Under the pieces are notes generated by a model. It was not told the origin of the DNA, searched no databases, and saw only the letters and a program-made list of their open reading frames with translations. The translations under genes and the position numbers were made by a program. A stretch of DNA of 51,947 nt from Oscillospiraceae bacterium. Lineage in GTDB: Bacteria; Bacillota; Clostridia; Oscillospirales; Oscillospiraceae. The DNA lies in NCBI GenBank assembly GCA_020025515.1, contig JAHHRZ010000017.1, positions 1-51,947 on the forward strand, written 5' to 3'. Shown here piece by piece: positions 7,311-16,251 of this stretch (position 1 is the stretch's first letter; every line of letters starts with the position of its first letter).

Positions 7311-9083
7311 ATGTTCCAATCCAGAACCCATAACTGCGGCGAGCTGCGCCTTTCCGACGCCGGCAAGCAGGTGACCCTCACCGGCTGGCTGGAAAATGTC
7401 CGGGAAGTGGGCGCCAACTTTGCATTCCTGGTCCTGCGGGACTTCTACGGTACCACCCAGGTGGTGGTGGAGACCGAGGACATGATGAAGGTAATCAAGT
7501 CCATCAATAAGGAATCCACCATTTCCGTCACCGGCACCGTCCGGGAGAGAGCCAGCAAGAACCCCAAGCTCCCCACCGGTGACATTGAGGTTGCCCCCAC
7601 CGAGATTACCGTGCTGGGCAAGTGCCACCACAATCAGCTGCCCTTTGAGATCAACAAGTCCAGAGAGGCCGACGAAAATACCCGTCTTAAGTACCGCTAT
7701 CTGGATCTGCGGAACCCTGCCGTCAAGAATAATATCATTCTGCGGTGCAATGTGGTTGCCGCCATTCGCCAGGCCATGACCGAGCATGGGTTCTTGGAAA
7801 TCACCACCCCCATCCTCACCAGCTCCTCCCCCGAGGGCGCCCGTGACTATCTGGTGCCTGCCCGGAACCATCCCGGCAAGTTCTACGCCCTGCCCCAGGC
7901 TCCTCAGCAGTTTAAGCAGCTGCTCATGACCTCCGGCTTTGACCGTTATTTCCAGATTGCGCCCTGCTTCCGGGATGAAGATGCCCGTGCCGACCGTACC
8001 CCCGGCGAGTTCTATCAGCTGGATATGGAAATGGCCTTCGCTTCTCAGGATGATGTGCTCACCACTCTGGAAGAGGTTCTGCGGCCTGTGTTCCAGAAGT
8101 TCGGCAAGTATGAGCGGGTCTCTGAGGCTCCCTTCCGCCACATTCCCTTCAACGAGGCCATGGAGCGCTACGGCTCCGACAAGCCCGACCTGCGGATTGA
8201 TCTGGAAATTCAGGACATCACCAAGGAAGTGCAGGGCTGCGGCTTCGGCCCCTTTGAGAATGCCACCGTCAAGGCTGTGGCGGTGGACAACTTCGATCAG
8301 GGCAGAAAGTGGATCGATAAGCTCCTGGCCGATGTAGAAATGACCACCGGCAACAAGGCCTGCTGGGTCAAGGTGGACGAGAACGGCAGCTTTACCGGCG
8401 GTGTGTCCAAGTTCCTGGCAGACTGTAAGGATGCCATGACGGCCAAGCTGAATCTGAAGCCCGGTTCCTTTGTCTGCATGGCGGCCGGCAAGAAGTCCGC
8501 TGCCCAGAAGACCGCCGGTGTGATCCGCAAGCTGATGGGTACCCGGATTCCCGGCCACTTTGACGAGAATCAGTACGCTCTGTGCTGGATCGTGGACTTC
8601 CCCATGTATGAGCTGGGCGAAGAGTCCGGCCAGCTGGAGTTCTGCCACAACCCCTTCTCCATGCCCCAGGGCGGCGTGAAGGCCCTGGAGGATGCCCAGG
8701 GAGATGTGGAAAAGCTGCTGCAAATCAATGCAAACCAGTATGATCTGGTGTGCAACGGCTATGAGACCGCTTCCGGCGCAGTCCGGAACCATGACCCGGA
8801 GATCATGGTCAAGGCCTTCCAGCAGGTGGGTCTGGGCGAAGAGGATGTGAAGGCCAAGTTCCCCGCCATGTACAACGCCTTTACCTATGGCGCTCCCCCC
8901 CATGCCGGTGCAGCCCCCGGAATCGACCGGATCGTGATGCTGCTCACCGGAGAGGAGTCCATCCGTGAGGTCATTACCTTCCCCATGAACAAGAATGCTC
9001 AGGACCTGATGATGGGTGCTCCCGGCTGCGTCGAGCAGAAGCAGCTGGATGATGTCCACATCAAGATCAATGTGGAAGAGTAA
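7311..9083 (+). CDS. aspS: aspartyl-tRNA synthetase
   Basis: A class II synthetase that charges tRNA-Asp in the cytoplasm. The 590-residue protein has an N-terminal OB-fold anticodon-binding domain (residues about 1-110). The catalytic core carries motif 2 (FRDEDARADR, around 222) and motif 3 (GAAPGIDRIVML, near 535). The GAD insertion typical of the bacterial type lies at about 300-420. ATG at 7311 is chosen because it follows ACAGGAGGAAGG; the upstream in-frame extension is not credible. It is monocistronic with its own promoter and terminator. Whether it is discriminating or non-discriminating (also charging tRNA-Asn) cannot be read here. Confidence 0.97.
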   Translation: MFQSRTHNCGELRLSDAGKQVTLTGWLENVREVGANFAFLVLRDFYGTTQVVVETEDMMKVIKSINKESTISVTGTVRERASKNPKLPTGDIEVAPTEITVLGKCHHNQLPFEINKSREADENTRLKYRYLDLRNPAVKNNIILRCNVVAAIRQAMTEHGFLEITTPILTSSSPEGARDYLVPARNHPGKFYALPQAPQQFKQLLMTSGFDRYFQIAPCFRDEDARADRTPGEFYQLDMEMAFASQDDVLTTLEEVLRPVFQKFGKYERVSEAPFRHIPFNEAMERYGSDKPDLRIDLEIQDITKEVQGCGFGPFENATVKAVAVDNFDQGRKWIDKLLADVEMTTGNKACWVKVDENGSFTGGVSKFLADCKDAMTAKLNLKPGSFVCMAAGKKSAAQKTAGVIRKLMGTRIPGHFDENQYALCWIVDFPMYELGEESGQLEFCHNPFSMPQGGVKALEDAQGDVEKLLQINANQYDLVCNGYETASGAVRNHDPEIMVKAFQQVGLGEEDVKAKFPAMYNAFTYGAPPHAGAAPGIDRIVMLLTGEESIREVITFPMNKNAQDLMMGAPGCVEQKQLDDVHIKINVEE

Positions 9084-9112
9084 GGAAAAACCACCCGTTC
9101 CATGAGATGAAA

Positions 9113-9147
9113 ACCCGGCATGCAGGAAGTCTTCCTGCGTGCCGGGT
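9113..9147 (+). terminator. terminator after aspS
   Basis: A 17-bp stem (9113-9129 with 9131-9147, one G-T pair) lies 30 bases after the aspS stop and is followed by GTTTGC. The tail is modest but the hairpin is strong. Confidence 0.65.
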
Positions 9148-9252
9148 GTTTGCATTGAAAAATGAAAAAACGCTTGTATGCTTCGTGATTAGCGGATAAA
9201 AAGAGTCGCCTCTGGACATTCTGAATATGAGAATGTTTTGGAGGCGATTTTT

Positions 9253-9843
9253 ATGGATTTTTTGAAATCGGAGACCAGAACCAATCTGGCCCGGGCCTTT
9301 GCCGGAGAATCCCAGGCAAGAAACCGGTATACCATCTATGCGCAGGTGGCCCGAAAGCAGGGACAGGAGCACTTGGCCCGGATTTTTGAACAGACCGCAG
9401 ACAACGAACGGGCTCATGCAGAGGAATTTCTGGAGGCTCTGAAGGAGCTGGGCCATCCGGCCCAGGAAAATGTGAATCTGGATGCAGGCTATCCCTTCCC
9501 TCTGGGAAATACAGTGGAAAATCTGGGATTTGCCGCCCACGGGGAGGAAGAGGAGTTTACGAGAATCTATCCCGCATTCACCCAAACGGCCCGGCAGGAG
9601 GGATTTCCTCAGGTGGCGCAGCTTTTCACCATGATTGCATCGGTGGAGCAGGAGCATCACAAGACCTTCTTGCAGTATGAGTTCCAGCTCAATCAGGGAA
9701 CCATCTATGACAAGCCCAAAGCAGTGCAATGGAAGTGCCTCAACTGCGGCTATACCTATACGGCCACAAGCCCGGCGGAGCATTGCCCGGTCTGCCAGAA
9801 GCCCAGAGGATGGGCAGAGGCCAAAGAGGAACCGAAGGGATAA
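9253..9843 (+). CDS. rubrerythrin
   Basis: A non-heme iron peroxidase that reduces hydrogen peroxide in anaerobes. The 196-residue protein has an N-terminal four-helix diiron domain with the usual Glu and ExxH ligands (FAGESQARNRY near residue 20, ERAHAEEF near 52, EQEHHKTF near 132). A C-terminal rubredoxin-like domain has two CxxC pairs (CLNCG, CPVCQ) that bind the electron-transfer iron. ATG at 9253 is preceded by GGAGGCGA; the in-frame TTG at 9238 lacks a ribosome site. It stands alone between two terminators. Electron donor not encoded beside it. Confidence 0.93.
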   Translation: MDFLKSETRTNLARAFAGESQARNRYTIYAQVARKQGQEHLARIFEQTADNERAHAEEFLEALKELGHPAQENVNLDAGYPFPLGNTVENLGFAAHGEEEEFTRIYPAFTQTARQEGFPQVAQLFTMIASVEQEHHKTFLQYEFQLNQGTIYDKPKAVQWKCLNCGYTYTATSPAEHCPVCQKPRGWAEAKEEPKG

Positions 9844-9853
9844 AAAGAGAAAA

Positions 9854-9892
9854 ACGGCGGGGTGTGCCAGGAAAAGAGGCAGACCCCGCCGT
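9854..9892. terminator. bidirectional terminator
   Basis: A 10-bp perfect stem (ACGGCGGGGT with ACCCCGCCGT) lies between the convergent rubrerythrin and nucleotidyltransferase genes. Confidence 0.65.
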
Positions 9893-9903
9893 AAATGTTA
9901 GAC

Positions 9904-10854
9904 TTAAGTAGCGCTGGAGAGCAGATCCGCAAAGAGATTCGACCCATAGACCCCCTGGGCAATGAGACGGCGGAAGGCCTCAGCCACAGCGGGCTGATCC
10001 TCGTGGTAGGTGACACCGAACCACTTGTCCTGGGTGGGCAGAACCTGCACCCGAACTTTTCCGGCCTTGAGAAGCTGGTCCACAAAAATGGGAATCAGGA
10101 ACTCATCCTTGCACGGGTTCAGATCGGGATTTTTCAGGAAGGCACAAAAGCCCTGCTCCAGTTCATGGAGGAAGGCCGGTGTCATGGCCCACATATTCAT
10201 GGATACATAACATTCTGGATCCAGAGGCAGGAAGCTGCCGTCGGCCTGCTTGGCACCGGGGCCCTGGGGAAGCTTCATAATGTTGCGGGTCTCGTTGACC
10301 CCCTCCAGATAGCCATGGGCATCCACCTGACACACACCACGGGTCACGCCGCCAAAATCGGACAGGGTGTTGCGCAGGACAAAACCGGCCAGAGCAAAGT
10401 CAAAGGCACGGCTTTCGTCGTAGTTTTGCAGGAAGCGGTAGAGCTGCACCATGGCTTCCTTTCCATAGTAGTCATCGGCGTTGATGACGGCAAAGGGCTC
10501 GTGAAGCACTTCCCGGCAGGCAAGCAGGGCATGTCCCGTGCCCCAGGGCTTCACCCGGTCATTAGGTGCCTGGAATCCCTCCGGCAGGTCATGAAGGTCC
10601 TGATAGGCATAGGCCACCTCAACCCCAAGTTTTTGACAGATGGTTTCGATCCGGTTGCCGATGACCTCCCGGAAGTCCGCCTCAATGTCCCGGCGGATGA
10701 TAAAGACGATTTTGTTAAATCCTGCTTCGATTGCGTCGTGGATGGAATAATCGATGATAAGTTCCCCTGTTGGGCCTACAGGTTCCAGCTGCTTGATTCC
10801 CTTTCCATAGCGGGCGCCGATCCCGGCGGCTAAGATGACCAATGCTGTTTTCAT
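9904..10854 (-). CDS. sugar-phosphate nucleotidyltransferase-like protein
   Basis: A 316-residue protein with the NTP-transferase Rossmann-like fold. The N-terminus reads LVILAAGIGARYGKGIKQLEP, close to the nucleotide-binding signature of sugar-1-phosphate nucleotidylyltransferases. An internal VINADDYYGKEA motif carries the metal-binding acidic residues. Such enzymes activate sugar phosphates to NDP-sugars; the actual substrate cannot be read. ATG at 10854 follows CAGGAGGGG. An in-frame ATG at 10941 would add 29 residues that do not fit the family. Proteins of this length without a hexapeptide-repeat domain are common in Firmicutes and mostly uncharacterised. No polysaccharide genes are adjacent. 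Confidence 0.8.
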   Translation of the reverse strand: MKTALVILAAGIGARYGKGIKQLEPVGPTGELIIDYSIHDAIEAGFNKIVFIIRRDIEADFREVIGNRIETICQKLGVEVAYAYQDLHDLPEGFQAPNDRVKPWGTGHALLACREVLHEPFAVINADDYYGKEAMVQLYRFLQNYDESRAFDFALAGFVLRNTLSDFGGVTRGVCQVDAHGYLEGVNETRNIMKLPQGPGAKQADGSFLPLDPECYVSMNMWAMTPAFLHELEQGFCAFLKNPDLNPCKDEFLIPIFVDQLLKAGKVRVQVLPTQDKWFGVTYHEDQPAVAEAFRRLIAQGVYGSNLFADLLSSAT

Positions 10855-11049
10855 AATACCCCTCCTGTTCAGCCGGATTTTTATACCAAGGCTGATTTGT
10901 TTGGGTATTATATCACATCCTGCAGAAAATTTCCACTTCATGGGGAATGATAAATCAGATCTTTTTGCAGCGGTCTTTACAGAATGTTGATAAAAAAAGA
11001 GACGGGGTATTGTATACTCATATTATAACTCCATGGGAGATGATAGAAG

Positions 11050-11751
11050 ATGGCATTTGTAGAGTTTCGGAATGTGGGAAAGACCTATGGCACCGGGCAG
11101 GTTCAGGTACAGGCCCTGAAAAACGCCAGCTTTGCGGTGGAAAAGGGGGAGCTTTGCGTGATTGTAGGCCCCTCCGGTGCAGGAAAAACCACACTGTTGA
11201 ATATTTTGGGCGGTATGGATACCCTGACCACCGGGCAGGTGTTTCTGGACGGGCAGGAGATTTCCAACTATCAGAAGCGGCAGCTTACCACCTATCGGCG
11301 GCAGGATGTGGGCTTTGTGTTCCAGTTTTATAATCTGGTCCAGAATTTGACCGCTCTGGAAAATGTAGAGCTGGCCAGCCAGATCTGCAAAAATCCTCTA
11401 GACCCGGCCCAGGTTCTGAAGGATGTGGGCCTTCAGGACCGGATGAAGAACTTCCCGGCCCAGCTTTCCGGCGGGGAACAGCAGAGAGTGGCAATCGCCA
11501 GAGCCTTGGCAAAGAATCCCAAGCTTCTGCTCTGCGATGAACCCACGGGCGCTCTGGACTATCACACCGGCAAAGCCATTTTGAAGCTTTTGCAGGATAC
11601 GGGACGTTCCACAGGGATGACCATTATCATCATTACCCACAATTCCGCCCTGACCGATATGGCAGACCGGGTGATCCATGTAAAAAATGGAACTGTGGCC
11701 TCCACCGCAGTGAATCCCAATCCCAAGCCTGTTGCGGAGATTGAATGGTGA
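11050..11751 (+). CDS. ABC transporter ATP-binding protein (MacB/LolD type)
   Basis: The 233-residue ATPase of an FtsX-type ABC system. Motifs are Walker A GPSGAGKTT (about 40-48), signature LSGGEQQRVAIARAL (about 140), Walker B LLLCDEPTGALD and the H-loop His in IIITHN. It drives conformational changes in the permease encoded directly downstream, with which it overlaps by 7 bases. The ribosome site is GGGAGATGAT. Such pairs in Firmicutes act as mechanotransmitters in antimicrobial-peptide resistance or lipoprotein/peptide export. No two-component genes of the Bce type flank it. Confidence 0.92.
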   Translation: MAFVEFRNVGKTYGTGQVQVQALKNASFAVEKGELCVIVGPSGAGKTTLLNILGGMDTLTTGQVFLDGQEISNYQKRQLTTYRRQDVGFVFQFYNLVQNLTALENVELASQICKNPLDPAQVLKDVGLQDRMKNFPAQLSGGEQQRVAIARALAKNPKLLLCDEPTGALDYHTGKAILKLLQDTGRSTGMTIIIITHNSALTDMADRVIHVKNGTVASTAVNPNPKPVAEIEW

Positions 11752-14700
11752 AAAAGACGGCGATGGGGCGTGATTTGCGCCGTTCCATCCGAAAATCAAT
11801 GGGCCGTTTTCTGGCAATCATGGCCATCATTGCCCTGGGGGCGGGCTTTCTGGTGGGATTGCAGGTGACTACCCCGGCCATGCTTTCTACTTTGCAGGAG
11901 TATGTAGACAGCCAGGCCATGTTTGATCTTCGGGTGTTAAATCCATATGGCTTTACCCAGGAGGAAGTGGAGGCCCTTGGGCGAAGGCCGGAACTGAGAA
12001 GCGCCGAAGGGGCGGTATCCATGGATTTGCTGATGCTGCCTCAGGATGCGGAAAAAGAAATCGCCGTTCGGGTCATGTCCATGCCGGAACGCATCAATGT
12101 GCCCATGGTCACGAAGGGGCGGCTTCCCCAGAAACCGGGAGAATGTCTGGCGGACAGCCTGTATTTTACGGAAAAAGCACTGGGAACCACCATTTCGGTG
12201 TGTCCGTCCAATGAAACGGAATCGCTGGACTGGGTGAAGGAGCGGGAGCTGACCATTGTGGGCTTGTGCACCTCCCCTCTGTTTATGAACTTTGAACGGG
12301 GCAGCACCACGGTGGGCAGCGGTGCCCTCTCGGCCTATCTCTATGTGGCAGAGGGAACTCTGGATACCGGCGGCGTTTACACGGATGTCTACCTGAAGCT
12401 GGCTCAGGATCACACCGTATATGCTCCGGAGTATCAGGCGTTTTTGGAGGACTGGGAGAAGGAACTGGAGCCTCAGGTCCAGGAGCTGGCCGACAAGCGC
12501 TATGATACTCTGGTACAGGATGCCGCCCGGGATCTGGAAGAGGGCTGGGCAGAGTATACCAAAGGAATGAATGAATACGAAGCGGGGCATTATCAAGCGG
12601 TCTCACAGCTGCGTCATGGATGGCGCAGCCTGCAAGAAAGCAAAGAGCTTCTGGATGAACAGGAAAAAAACCTGCCGGAAGGGTACAAGGCCATAGAAGA
12701 GGCCGAGGCCAAGCTGGCAGAAGGGGAAAAGACCCTGGCAGACAGCCGGGTGCAGTTACAGCAGCAAAAGGCCAAGGCCTATGAAGAGCTGGCAAATCAT
12801 GAGGCCACGCTGACGGAGAACCGAACGCAGATTCAGGAGGGACTGCGGCAGCTGGAAGAAGGCCTTCCCAAGCTGGAAACGGGCATTTCTCAGGTTGACG
12901 ATGGCTTACAGCAGATGGATCGGGCTCAGGGCTCTCTGGAAATGAGCCTGAATCTGGCAAATGCCGCCCTCAGCAGCGCCCGGGAGCTTCTGGAACAAGT
13001 AGAGCAGGCACTGGAGGAGAATCCGGAGGATCAAACGCTTTTGTTGACCAAGGCAGAACTGGAAGCCAAAATTCCGGAGCTGGAAACCCAGGTGGCCGAT
13101 CTGGAGGCCAAGCAGGCCCAGCTTACAGAAAAAAAGCAGGAACTGGAGTCCCAAAAGGCGGAGCTGGAGGCCCAGTATCAGGATCTGCTTCATAAGAAGC
13201 AGGAGGCGGAAAGCGGCCTTGCTAAGATTGAAGACGGGTTTTTGAGTCTCCAATCTGCCCGCAATCAGGCAGACGACCGCTTTGCAGCGGCGGAGGCCAC
13301 CATAACCGCGGCCCAGATGGAGCTGGAAAACGGGAAAAAAGAGCTGGAAAGCAACCGGGCCAAGCTGGCCTCCGGAGAGGCCCAGCTGAAAGAGGGCCGG
13401 GAGCAGTGGCAGGAGGGCTATCTGGAATTCCGGGAGGGCCTCACCCAGGCTATGGAGCAGCTGGGCCAGGGGAAGCGGAAGCTGGAGGGAAGCCAATTCC
13501 TTCTGGAAACCGGGGCCCGGAAGCTGCAAGCCATGGAGTCGCCGGAGGTCTTCCTTCTGGATCGGAATACCAATGTGGCTTATGTCTGTTATGAAAGTGA
13601 CAGCTCCATTGTGGAAAGTGTAGGCCGGGTATTTCCCTTGTTCTTCTTTGCGGTGGCGGCTCTGGTGTGTCTCACCACCATGAGCAAAATGGTGGACGAG
13701 GAGCGGACCCAGATGGGTGTCATGAAGGCCCTGGGCTACAGCGGCTGGGACATCAGCAAAAAATATCTGTTTTATGCGGGCAGTGCCTCTTTGATTGGCT
13801 GTGTCATCGGTGTGGCCTTTGGCTCCGTGGTGTTCCCCACGGTGATCTTTAAGGGATATCAGATTATGTACCAGTTCAGCGGTCAGGTAAAGCTGACCCT
13901 GGATCTGTGGCAGTGCGTCTGGATTTGCGGCGGCTTTACCCTGTGTATGCTTCTGGTGAGCTGGCTTTGCTGCCGGAAAGAGCTGAAGGAGGTCCCTGCG
14001 GAGCTGATTCGTCCCAAGAGTCCCAAGGCGGGAAAACGGCTGCTGTTGGAGCGGCTGCCCATTTGGAAGCATCTGAGCTTTTTGAGAAAGGTCGCCATTC
14101 GGAATATCTTCCGGTATAAAAAGCGGCTGATTATGATGCTGGTGGGCGTAGGCGGCTGCACGGCCCTGCTGGTGACGGGCCTGGGCTTCCGGGACTCCAT
14201 TGTGGATATTGCCTCTCAGCAGTTCAGCGAAGTTACCCTCTATGATATGGCGGTGACCTTCGCCCATGGGCAGGAAGAGAGCAAACAGGAGGCCTTCCGA
14301 ACGGCCATGGAGGAAAGCTGCGAAGATGCTCTGTTTCTCCACGAGAGCATGGCAGACCTGACCGCCGGGGGGAAAAGCAAGACCGTGCAGATGCTGGTGA
14401 CACAGGACACTCTGGAGGGCTTTGTGAATCTCCACCGGGACGGGGAACCGGTCCCCATGCCCCAGCGTGGGGAGGCGCTGATCAGCAACGGCCTGGCCCG
14501 CAATCTGGGGCTGGAGGTGGGAGATCCCTTGACCCTGCGCACCACGGATATGGAGGAGCTGACCCTTGTGGTAGGGGGCGTCTATGACAACATCATCAAT
14601 AACTATGTCATCCTGTCTCAGGACACGGCGGCTCAGCAATGGGGCCATGAAGCGGAAAAGAATACGGCCTATGTGACCCTGCTGCCGGAGAAGGACCCCT

Positions 14701-15197
14701 ATGAAGCCGGTGCGCTGGCGGGGACACAGGCGGATGTGGTGTCCACCCTGGTCAGCCTGGATATGAACAACCGCATTGAGACCATGATGACCAGCATGAA
14801 CTATATTGTGGCGCTTATTGTGCTGTGCGCGGCGGCGCTGGCCTTTGTGGTCATTTACAACCTGACGAATATCAACATTACGGAGCGGGTACGGGAGATC
14901 GCCACCATTAAGGTGCTGGGCTTCTATCCCATGGAATCGGCTTCCTATGTGTTCCGGGAAGGGCTGGCCCTCACAGCCATGGGCTGTGTTGTGGGCCTGG
15001 GCGCCGGTAAGCTCCTGCTGAACTTCGTCATCAGCCGCATTCAGGTGGATATGGTCTATTTTACCCCCCAGGCATCTGCCGTTACTTATTTGCTGGCTGC
15101 GGTGCTCACCTTTGTATTTTTTGCCCTGGTGGATGTGCTGCTATACTTCAAATTGGAGAAAATCAATATGGCAGAGGCCTTAAAATCTGTGGAATAA
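11745..15197 (+). CDS. FtsX-type ABC permease with long extracellular coiled coil
   Basis: A 1150-residue permease. A membrane span (about residues 20-42) is followed by a globular extracellular region. Residues about 265-590 form an uninterrupted run of heptad-like sequence rich in Glu, Leu, Gln and Ala, predicted as coiled coil. Membrane helices resume near 625 (first FtsX domain, LFFFAVAALVCLTTM). A second extracellular domain follows, and a C-terminal FtsX domain lies at about 1005-1140 (VALIVLCAAALAFVVIY). Two FtsX units plus a ~300-residue helical stalk is a recognised architecture in Clostridia, with the stalk outside the membrane. It presumably works with the overlapping ATPase. Substrate unknown; the stalk suggests control of a wall enzyme or reach through the peptidoglycan (inference). 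Confidence 0.88.
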   Translation: MVKKTAMGRDLRRSIRKSMGRFLAIMAIIALGAGFLVGLQVTTPAMLSTLQEYVDSQAMFDLRVLNPYGFTQEEVEALGRRPELRSAEGAVSMDLLMLPQDAEKEIAVRVMSMPERINVPMVTKGRLPQKPGECLADSLYFTEKALGTTISVCPSNETESLDWVKERELTIVGLCTSPLFMNFERGSTTVGSGALSAYLYVAEGTLDTGGVYTDVYLKLAQDHTVYAPEYQAFLEDWEKELEPQVQELADKRYDTLVQDAARDLEEGWAEYTKGMNEYEAGHYQAVSQLRHGWRSLQESKELLDEQEKNLPEGYKAIEEAEAKLAEGEKTLADSRVQLQQQKAKAYEELANHEATLTENRTQIQEGLRQLEEGLPKLETGISQVDDGLQQMDRAQGSLEMSLNLANAALSSARELLEQVEQALEENPEDQTLLLTKAELEAKIPELETQVADLEAKQAQLTEKKQELESQKAELEAQYQDLLHKKQEAESGLAKIEDGFLSLQSARNQADDRFAAAEATITAAQMELENGKKELESNRAKLASGEAQLKEGREQWQEGYLEFREGLTQAMEQLGQGKRKLEGSQFLLETGARKLQAMESPEVFLLDRNTNVAYVCYESDSSIVESVGRVFPLFFFAVAALVCLTTMSKMVDEERTQMGVMKALGYSGWDISKKYLFYAGSASLIGCVIGVAFGSVVFPTVIFKGYQIMYQFSGQVKLTLDLWQCVWICGGFTLCMLLVSWLCCRKELKEVPAELIRPKSPKAGKRLLLERLPIWKHLSFLRKVAIRNIFRYKKRLIMMLVGVGGCTALLVTGLGFRDSIVDIASQQFSEVTLYDMAVTFAHGQEESKQEAFRTAMEESCEDALFLHESMADLTAGGKSKTVQMLVTQDTLEGFVNLHRDGEPVPMPQRGEALISNGLARNLGLEVGDPLTLRTTDMEELTLVVGGVYDNIINNYVILSQDTAAQQWGHEAEKNTAYVTLLPEKDPYEAGALAGTQADVVSTLVSLDMNNRIETMMTSMNYIVALIVLCAAALAFVVIYNLTNINITERVREIATIKVLGFYPMESASYVFREGLALTAMGCVVGLGAGKLLLNFVISRIQVDMVYFTPQASAVTYLLAAVLTFVFFALVDVLLYFKLEKINMAEALKSVE

Positions 15198-15205
15198 GGA
15201 AACCG

Positions 15206-15240
15206 GGGCCGTCTCAATGAACCTGAGACGGCCCTTTGTT
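15206..15240 (+). terminator. terminator after the ABC operon
   Basis: An 11-bp perfect stem (15206-15216 with 15224-15234) is followed by TTTGTT, 9 bases after the permease stop. Confidence 0.75.
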
Positions 15241-15271
15241 CTGCCCTGAAATGCCGAAGAAGGAAAAGCAC

Positions 15272-15301
15272 TTGACTTTTTGATAGTGTATGCCATAAAA
15301 T
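15272..15301 (+). promoter_or_regulatory. sigma-A promoter for the PAP2 gene
   Basis: TTGACT and TAAAAT are separated by 18 bases, about 90 bases ahead of the start codon. Confidence 0.55.
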
Positions 15302-15391
15302 GGAAGAGAAACGGTTTATTTTGACTGCCCGGTGGCATCCTATAGAGGGAGCGGGGCGGTCTGTCCCTGTGTGGAAGAAAGGAAGAAATTT

Positions 15392-15994
15392 ATGCTGTCT
15401 GCCATACAAACTTTGGACGAAAACGTCCTTTTATGGATTCAGGACCATGTCCGACTGATTACCTTTGACCCATTGGTGGAGTTTTTTACCACATTGGGCA
15501 ATGCGGGAATTGGGTGGATTGTGCTGTCTGTTGTGCTGGTGTGTAAAAAATCTACCCGGAAGGCAGGGCTCCTGTCGGGATTGGCTCTGATTTTTGGGCT
15601 GTTCTTTGTGAATCTGGGCCTGAAGCCCCTGGTGGCCAGACCCCGTCCCTATGTGACCATGGAGCAGTTGGTGCCCCTTCTGACTTCTTCGGACCCCAAT
15701 TCCTTCCCGTCCGGCCATACCTGCGCTGCCTTTGCCGCCGGTATGGTATGGGCCAGAACCCTTCCCAAGGGATGGATGCGGAAAGCGGCAGTGGTGCAGG
15801 CGGTGCTCATGGGCCTGTCCCGCCTGTATGTAGGGGTGCACTATCCCACGGATGTGCTGGCAGGGGCCTTGGCTGGCAGCTTGGGCGCATGCTTGTCATT
15901 GATCATCGGGCGGCGGTTTTGGAAGGAACCCGGCTGCACCCAGGAGGCTTCAGGGGAACTCCATGAGATCCAGAAGAGCATGGAAAGTGAATAA
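15392..15994 (+). CDS. PAP2-family membrane phosphatase
   Basis: A 200-residue integral membrane phosphatase of the PAP2/BcrC type, which removes phosphate from lipid pyrophosphates or phosphatidate at the outer membrane face. All three catalytic motifs are present: KPLVARPRP (near residue 79), PSGHT (near 108) and SRLYVGVHYPTD (near 144), giving the usual Arg, His and Asp catalytic residues. About five or six hydrophobic spans are visible. ATG at 15392 follows GAAAGGAAG; an in-frame upstream ATG lacks a ribosome site. It may recycle undecaprenyl pyrophosphate, which the sequence alone cannot prove. Confidence 0.88.
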   Translation: MLSAIQTLDENVLLWIQDHVRLITFDPLVEFFTTLGNAGIGWIVLSVVLVCKKSTRKAGLLSGLALIFGLFFVNLGLKPLVARPRPYVTMEQLVPLLTSSDPNSFPSGHTCAAFAAGMVWARTLPKGWMRKAAVVQAVLMGLSRLYVGVHYPTDVLAGALAGSLGACLSLIIGRRFWKEPGCTQEASGELHEIQKSMESE

Positions 15995-16007
15995 TTATGC
16001 AAAAACG

Positions 16008-16035
16008 ACCGCTGCCGGATGGCAGCGGTTATTTT
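16008..16035 (+). terminator. terminator after the PAP2 gene
   Basis: A 9-bp stem (ACCGCTGCC with GGCAGCGGT, GGAT loop) is followed by TATTTTC. Confidence 0.75.
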
Positions 16036-16160
16036 CTGGGCGGAGTAAAGTCCATACACTGAGGACAGATATGGGATTCCACGGGGTTTTTGGGGAAATG
16101 TCCTTCCAATATGGACAAAACACGCCTAAGATGCATGGCGAAATTTAGGAAAAAATGGGG

Positions 16161-16189
16161 TTGACGGGTACCACTAAATATGGTATAGT
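16161..16189 (+). promoter_or_regulatory. sigma-A promoter
   Basis: TTGACG and TATAGT are separated by exactly 17 bases, about 60 bases ahead of the next start codon. Confidence 0.75.
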
Positions 16190-16251
16190 GGCGGGCGTGT
16201 GCAGGGGCTGACCTTGCACAGAGTATCGTTATATTTTGGGAGGGTATTAAA

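Noticed and set aside
12906..14648. A 580-codon minus-strand frame opposite the FtsX permease
   Set aside because: Antisense of the coiled-coil coding region; no start signal and no domain.
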